Source: an uncultured Collinsella sp. (GTDB lineage: Bacteria; Actinomycetota; Coriobacteriia; Coriobacteriales; Coriobacteriaceae). Taken from it: DNA of 9,343 bases. Numbering within the stretch: position 1 is the first letter of the stretch; the number at the start of each line of letters is the position of its first letter. Below are positions 7,745 through 9,343 of the stretch, piece by piece. The translations under genes and the position numbers were made by a program. The DNA lies in assembly GCA_902475375.1 (NCBI GenBank), contig CABRZC010000078.1:1-9343 (forward strand), written 5' to 3'. Under the pieces are notes generated by a model. It did no database searches, was not told the origin of the DNA, and worked only from the letters and a program-made list of their open reading frames with translations.

Positions 7745-7822
7745 AAGGGCGAGGATGAACAAGGCAGCGAAGCCGAAGCGACCCAGACGAACGAAATGAC
7801 GACAACCCCATCGGCAAGATAA
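7742..7822 (+). other. In-frame continuation of the membrane-protein gene after its stop
   Basis: After the TAA at 7742-7744 the same frame runs KGEDEQGSEAEATQTNEM and seven more residues to a second TAA at 7820-7822. The stretch is acidic and Glu/Gln/Thr-rich, like a disordered tail and unlike random translation of the intergenic sequence further on. One base change (GAA or CAA to TAA) would explain the first stop. It could equally be real 3' sequence of a normal gene, or a sequencing error in the assembly. Confidence 0.45.
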
Positions 7823-7916
7823 GTTGCGAGTGGGGTGGCTAATTTGGGACGGGCTTTTTAGCTGCCCAAGTGTCGAATGCCAACAACGGTTCATTCGATG
7901 TCAGTCGCCAACAGCG

Positions 7917-8018
7917 AGCGGGCCGCATTTGTGCCAAGGTGACGTGAAATGAGAGGGCGCTGACCTTTTGGTCGCGCCCTCGAAATTGAACGTCAGATTG
8001 GCGTGAATGCGGCCCGCG
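7917..8018. repeat. Long imperfect palindrome (about 100 bp) flanked by a 5-bp direct repeat
   Basis: Nearly the whole stretch folds into one hairpin. GCGGGCCGCATT (7918-7929) pairs with AATGCGGCCCGC (8006-8017), continued to 7937/7998 with three wobbles. TGACGT pairs with ACGTCA (7940-7945/7990-7995), AAT with ATT, GAGGGCGC with GCGCCCTC (7953-7960/7974-7981) and GACC with GGTC around a TTTT loop; 2-3 base internal loops separate the blocks. The direct repeat CAGCG stands at 7912-7916 and 8019-8023, exactly outside the element. That is the look of a MITE or other small palindromic insertion. The inner part could also act as a terminator between the two convergent genes, though T runs are weak. 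Confidence 0.6.
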
Positions 8019-8032
8019 CAGCGTCAGCGGGG

Positions 8033-8054
8033 CCGCCGTTCGTTAGAACGGCGG
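8033..8054 (-). terminator. Hairpin after the nitroreductase gene, possible terminator
   Basis: A perfect 9-bp stem (CCGCCGTTC with GAACGGCGG) with a 4-base loop starts 6 bases after the nitroreductase stop on the minus strand. No T run follows, so termination by this stem alone is doubtful. Its left arm can instead pair in an overlapping stem, GCGGCCCGC (8009-8017) with 8027-8036, so the two structures compete. Confidence 0.4.
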
Positions 8055-8060
8055 AACTAA

Positions 8061-8582
8061 TTACCTGACGTACACGATGTTGTCGCGGCGGGGTTTGGCC
8101 TGGGGAAGCACGTCTTCGGCATAGCCCAGAATGCAGTTGCCCACACCGCGCAGGCTTCCGTCGGCGGGCAGACCCCACTTGGCCAGCAGTTCCAATCCCT
8201 CGGGTGAGTCAAAGACCTCGTGTGCTCGGTGGATCCAACACGAATCGACGCCCAGCGCATAGGCAGCGTTGAGCAGGTTGCCCATGGCGAGCGAGCCGTC
8301 TTCCAGGTGCGTGGGCACGCTGCGGTCGACGAGCACCACCACAACGGTCTTGGCGCCGTAGAAGGGATCTCCCTCGCTACCCATAACCTGGGCGTTGAGC
8401 TGCGAGAGGCGCTCGACGGTTGCGGGGTCGGTGACGGCGACGAACGTGACCGGCTGGCGTCCCATGCCGCTCGGCGCATACTGACCGGCTTCGATAATGC
8501 GTGCGAGCTTCTCGGCCTCGACAGGGCGATCGCTGTATTTGCGGCAGCTGCGGCGATGGATGAGCGCCTCGATGGTCTCCAT
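8061..8582 (-). CDS. Nitroreductase family protein (FMN-dependent oxidoreductase)
   Basis: 173 residues, the short form of the nitroreductase fold, which uses FMN and NAD(P)H as a homodimer in the cytoplasm. The N-terminal HRRSCRKYSDRPV (9-21) is the typical FMN-phosphate-binding start, and AGQYAPSGMGRQP (32-44) is the second FMN motif. The central DGSLAMGNLLNAAYALG and SCWIH stretch matches the helix and strand lining the flavin. The end (DNIVYVR) is the usual short C-terminal strand. The physiological substrate in this group is generally unknown. The start at 8582 has a perfect AGGAGG site 5 bases upstream; the longer open frame to 8675 adds unlikely sequence. It is a single-gene unit, convergent with the membrane-protein gene and divergent from the 96-residue gene. 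Confidence 0.95.
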   Translation of the reverse strand: METIEALIHRRSCRKYSDRPVEAEKLARIIEAGQYAPSGMGRQPVTFVAVTDPATVERLSQLNAQVMGSEGDPFYGAKTVVVVLVDRSVPTHLEDGSLAMGNLLNAAYALGVDSCWIHRAHEVFDSPEGLELLAKWGLPADGSLRGVGNCILGYAEDVLPQAKPRRDNIVYVR

Positions 8583-8683
8583 GTGTCCTCCTGACGTTGG
8601 TTGCGATGCCTCGTTCTTACCCGCCGAACCAAAACTGTAATCGCGCCGTCGGCCCCAAAAAATGCAAGCGACCAAGTGGAAAA

Positions 8684-8764
8684 GTTGGTTTGCATAAAAC
8701 TTCAGCCAGAATGTGACAAACCGGTGGGATGATTAAACGTTTTATCCCGTCTACCCTGCGGTTT
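8684..8764 (+). promoter_or_regulatory. Candidate promoter and hairpin in the leader of the 96-residue gene
   Basis: TTGGTT (8684-8689) and CAGAAT (8707-8712) are spaced 17 bp and could be a promoter with a leader of about 150 bases. Just downstream an inner stem GGGAT/ATCCC (8726-8730/8744-8748), centred on the palindrome AAACGTTT, sits within an outer pairing AAACCG/CGGTTT (8718-8723/8759-8764), followed by a T run. This resembles an attenuator or terminator. A second promoter past it (TTGCCT at 8772-8777 without a well-spaced -10) is possible but weaker. Confidence 0.35.
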
Positions 8765-8872
8765 TTACCATTTGCCTAAATGATGCGCGCATAAGCTCTG
8801 ATAAAGGTTTTACTAAAGGAGTACCAACGTTTATCAACGCGCCATGGTGGCGCCGGGCCAGGAGGTAACATC

Positions 8873-9163
8873 ATGTTCCAGGCTGGAGATGTCGTCGAGA
8901 CCGACTTCGAAGGATTTCTGAAGCTGTTGCGTTCCAAGACGCGCGCTTTCGTGTCGATCAACGATCACGAGTACTACATCACGCACACCGATGGCTATTG
9001 GCGTGTTCAGGATTGCGAGGCCCTCAACGATAAGGGGCACTTTACTGACTGCTCCGAGCTGGTCAACACGGTCTGCGAGGTCGTCGAGCTGCCTTGGATC
9101 TGCGGCAAGAGCCTGCACGACAGCTTCTCGGGCGCCACGGTCTACGAGGCCGTCGCTGCTTAA
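8873..9163 (+). CDS. Small conserved-looking protein of unknown function (96 residues)
   Basis: I do not recognise a family. The 96 residues are soluble and acidic, with no signal peptide or membrane segment. Aromatic clusters occur at 34-35 and 42-43 (DHEYYITHTDGYWRV), which looks like a small beta-rich domain. Four cysteines (C48, C60, C68, C77) are not arranged as CxxC pairs. Coding status is well supported: an AGGAGGT ribosome binding site at optimal spacing, clear third-position GC bias, and a strong terminator 27 bases after the stop. The strong translation signals and a dedicated transcription unit suggest substantial expression. The neighbours do not hint at a role. A shorter overlapping frame from 8834 was not accepted. 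Confidence 0.88.
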   Translation: MFQAGDVVETDFEGFLKLLRSKTRAFVSINDHEYYITHTDGYWRVQDCEALNDKGHFTDCSELVNTVCEVVELPWICGKSLHDSFSGATVYEAVAA

Positions 9164-9189
9164 CAGCCAACAATCGATATTCTCTCGCA

Positions 9190-9225
9190 ACCGTCGGCGC
9201 CGCCCCGCGCCGGCGGTCTTTTTTG
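9190..9225 (+). terminator. Intrinsic terminator of the 96-residue gene
   Basis: An 11-bp stem with one wobble (ACCGTCGGCGC with GCGCCGGCGGT), a 6-base loop and CTTTTTT on the plus strand. The minus strand lacks a T run on the far side. Confidence 0.93.
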
Positions 9226-9303
9226 TCGATATGTTATATAGGTCGCACGTCCTGCACGGCCGCCCTTGACGATAGTCGGTGCAGTGACGGTTGATTTCCG
9301 ATC

Positions 9304-9343
9304 TCAGCCGAACACATTGAGCAAATAGGCCGTTCCCGCACCT
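9304..9343 (-). CDS. Possible C-terminal end of a minus-strand gene cut by the window edge
   Basis: Read on the minus strand, the last 40 bases encode GAGTAYLLNVFG followed by TGA. The composition (Gly, Ala, hydrophobics) would suit the end of a membrane or globular protein, but twelve residues are too few to be sure. The other minus-strand frames are also open here, and there is no terminator for a minus-strand gene between 9226 and 9303. A 6-bp inverted repeat, CTGCAC/GTGCAG (about 9252-9284), lies in that gap. Confidence 0.25.
   Translation of the reverse strand, partial: GAGTAYLLNVFG

Noticed and set aside
7841..7880. Terminator after the membrane-protein gene around the CTTTTT run
   Set aside because: The T run falls inside the loop of the only possible stem (GGGC/GCCC) rather than after it, and the stem is short.
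8834..8911. 25-codon upstream frame overlapping the start of the 96-residue gene
   Set aside because: The only Shine-Dalgarno-like sequence (AAAGGAG at 8815-8821) is too far from its ATG, and the frame overlaps the well-supported start at 8873. A leader-peptide role cannot be excluded but has no support.
9226..9303. Stable RNA or promoter in the right-end gap
   Set aside because: TTGACG (9266-9271) has no -10 at suitable spacing, and apart from a 6-bp inverted repeat no tRNA- or ncRNA-like fold was seen.

Overview
The window looks like chromosomal DNA of a high-GC gut actinobacterium of the class Coriobacteriia, most like Collinsella. This is inferred from the strongly GC-biased third codon positions, the canonical Shine-Dalgarno sites, the mix of small orphan genes with LacI/GntR regulators, and my recollection of the GGGACAGG-type intergenic palindromes. 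No 16S or other decisive marker is present, so the genus is an inference.

Layout. Positions 1-129 (minus) hold the N-terminus of an AAA ATPase whose upstream region is an AT-rich island. A LacI-family regulator (343-1476, minus) ends at a strong terminator. It is divergent from glmS (1787-3634, plus), which encodes glucosamine-6-phosphate synthase, the entry step to UDP-GlcNAc and peptidoglycan. The LacI/glmS intergenic carries hairpin repeats and a dyad overlapping the presumed glmS promoter. glmS ends at a textbook terminator. Next is a second, inverted copy of the repeat, which doubles as the terminator of a FadR/FCD-type GntR regulator (3749-4480, minus). That regulator is divergent from a YeiH-family (UPF0324) membrane transporter (4644-5678, plus), a classic local regulator/transporter pair.

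A 266-bp gap follows with strong RNA-folding potential. It leads to a 405-aa protein built like an NtrC/TyrR-type regulator (AAA+-like core plus Fis-type HTH), but with its ATPase motifs eroded (5945-7162). A single-pass membrane protein of unknown function (7247-7744) follows; its reading frame continues for 25 coding-like codons beyond its stop. Between it and a convergent nitroreductase (8061-8582, minus) lies a roughly 100-bp long palindrome bounded by a 5-bp direct repeat. The last full gene is a 96-aa orphan small protein (8873-9163, plus) with a perfect ribosome binding site and a strong terminator. The final 40 bases may be the C-terminus of another minus-strand gene.

The genes do not form one pathway. 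They are mostly single-gene transcription units. The functional links best supported by arrangement are GntR with the YeiH transporter and, more weakly, LacI with glmS through a shared intergenic region. I found no defence system, CRISPR array, tRNA or rRNA. The least explained parts are the intergenic palindromes, the pseudo-AAA+ regulator with its structured upstream region, and the possible in-frame stop in the membrane protein.
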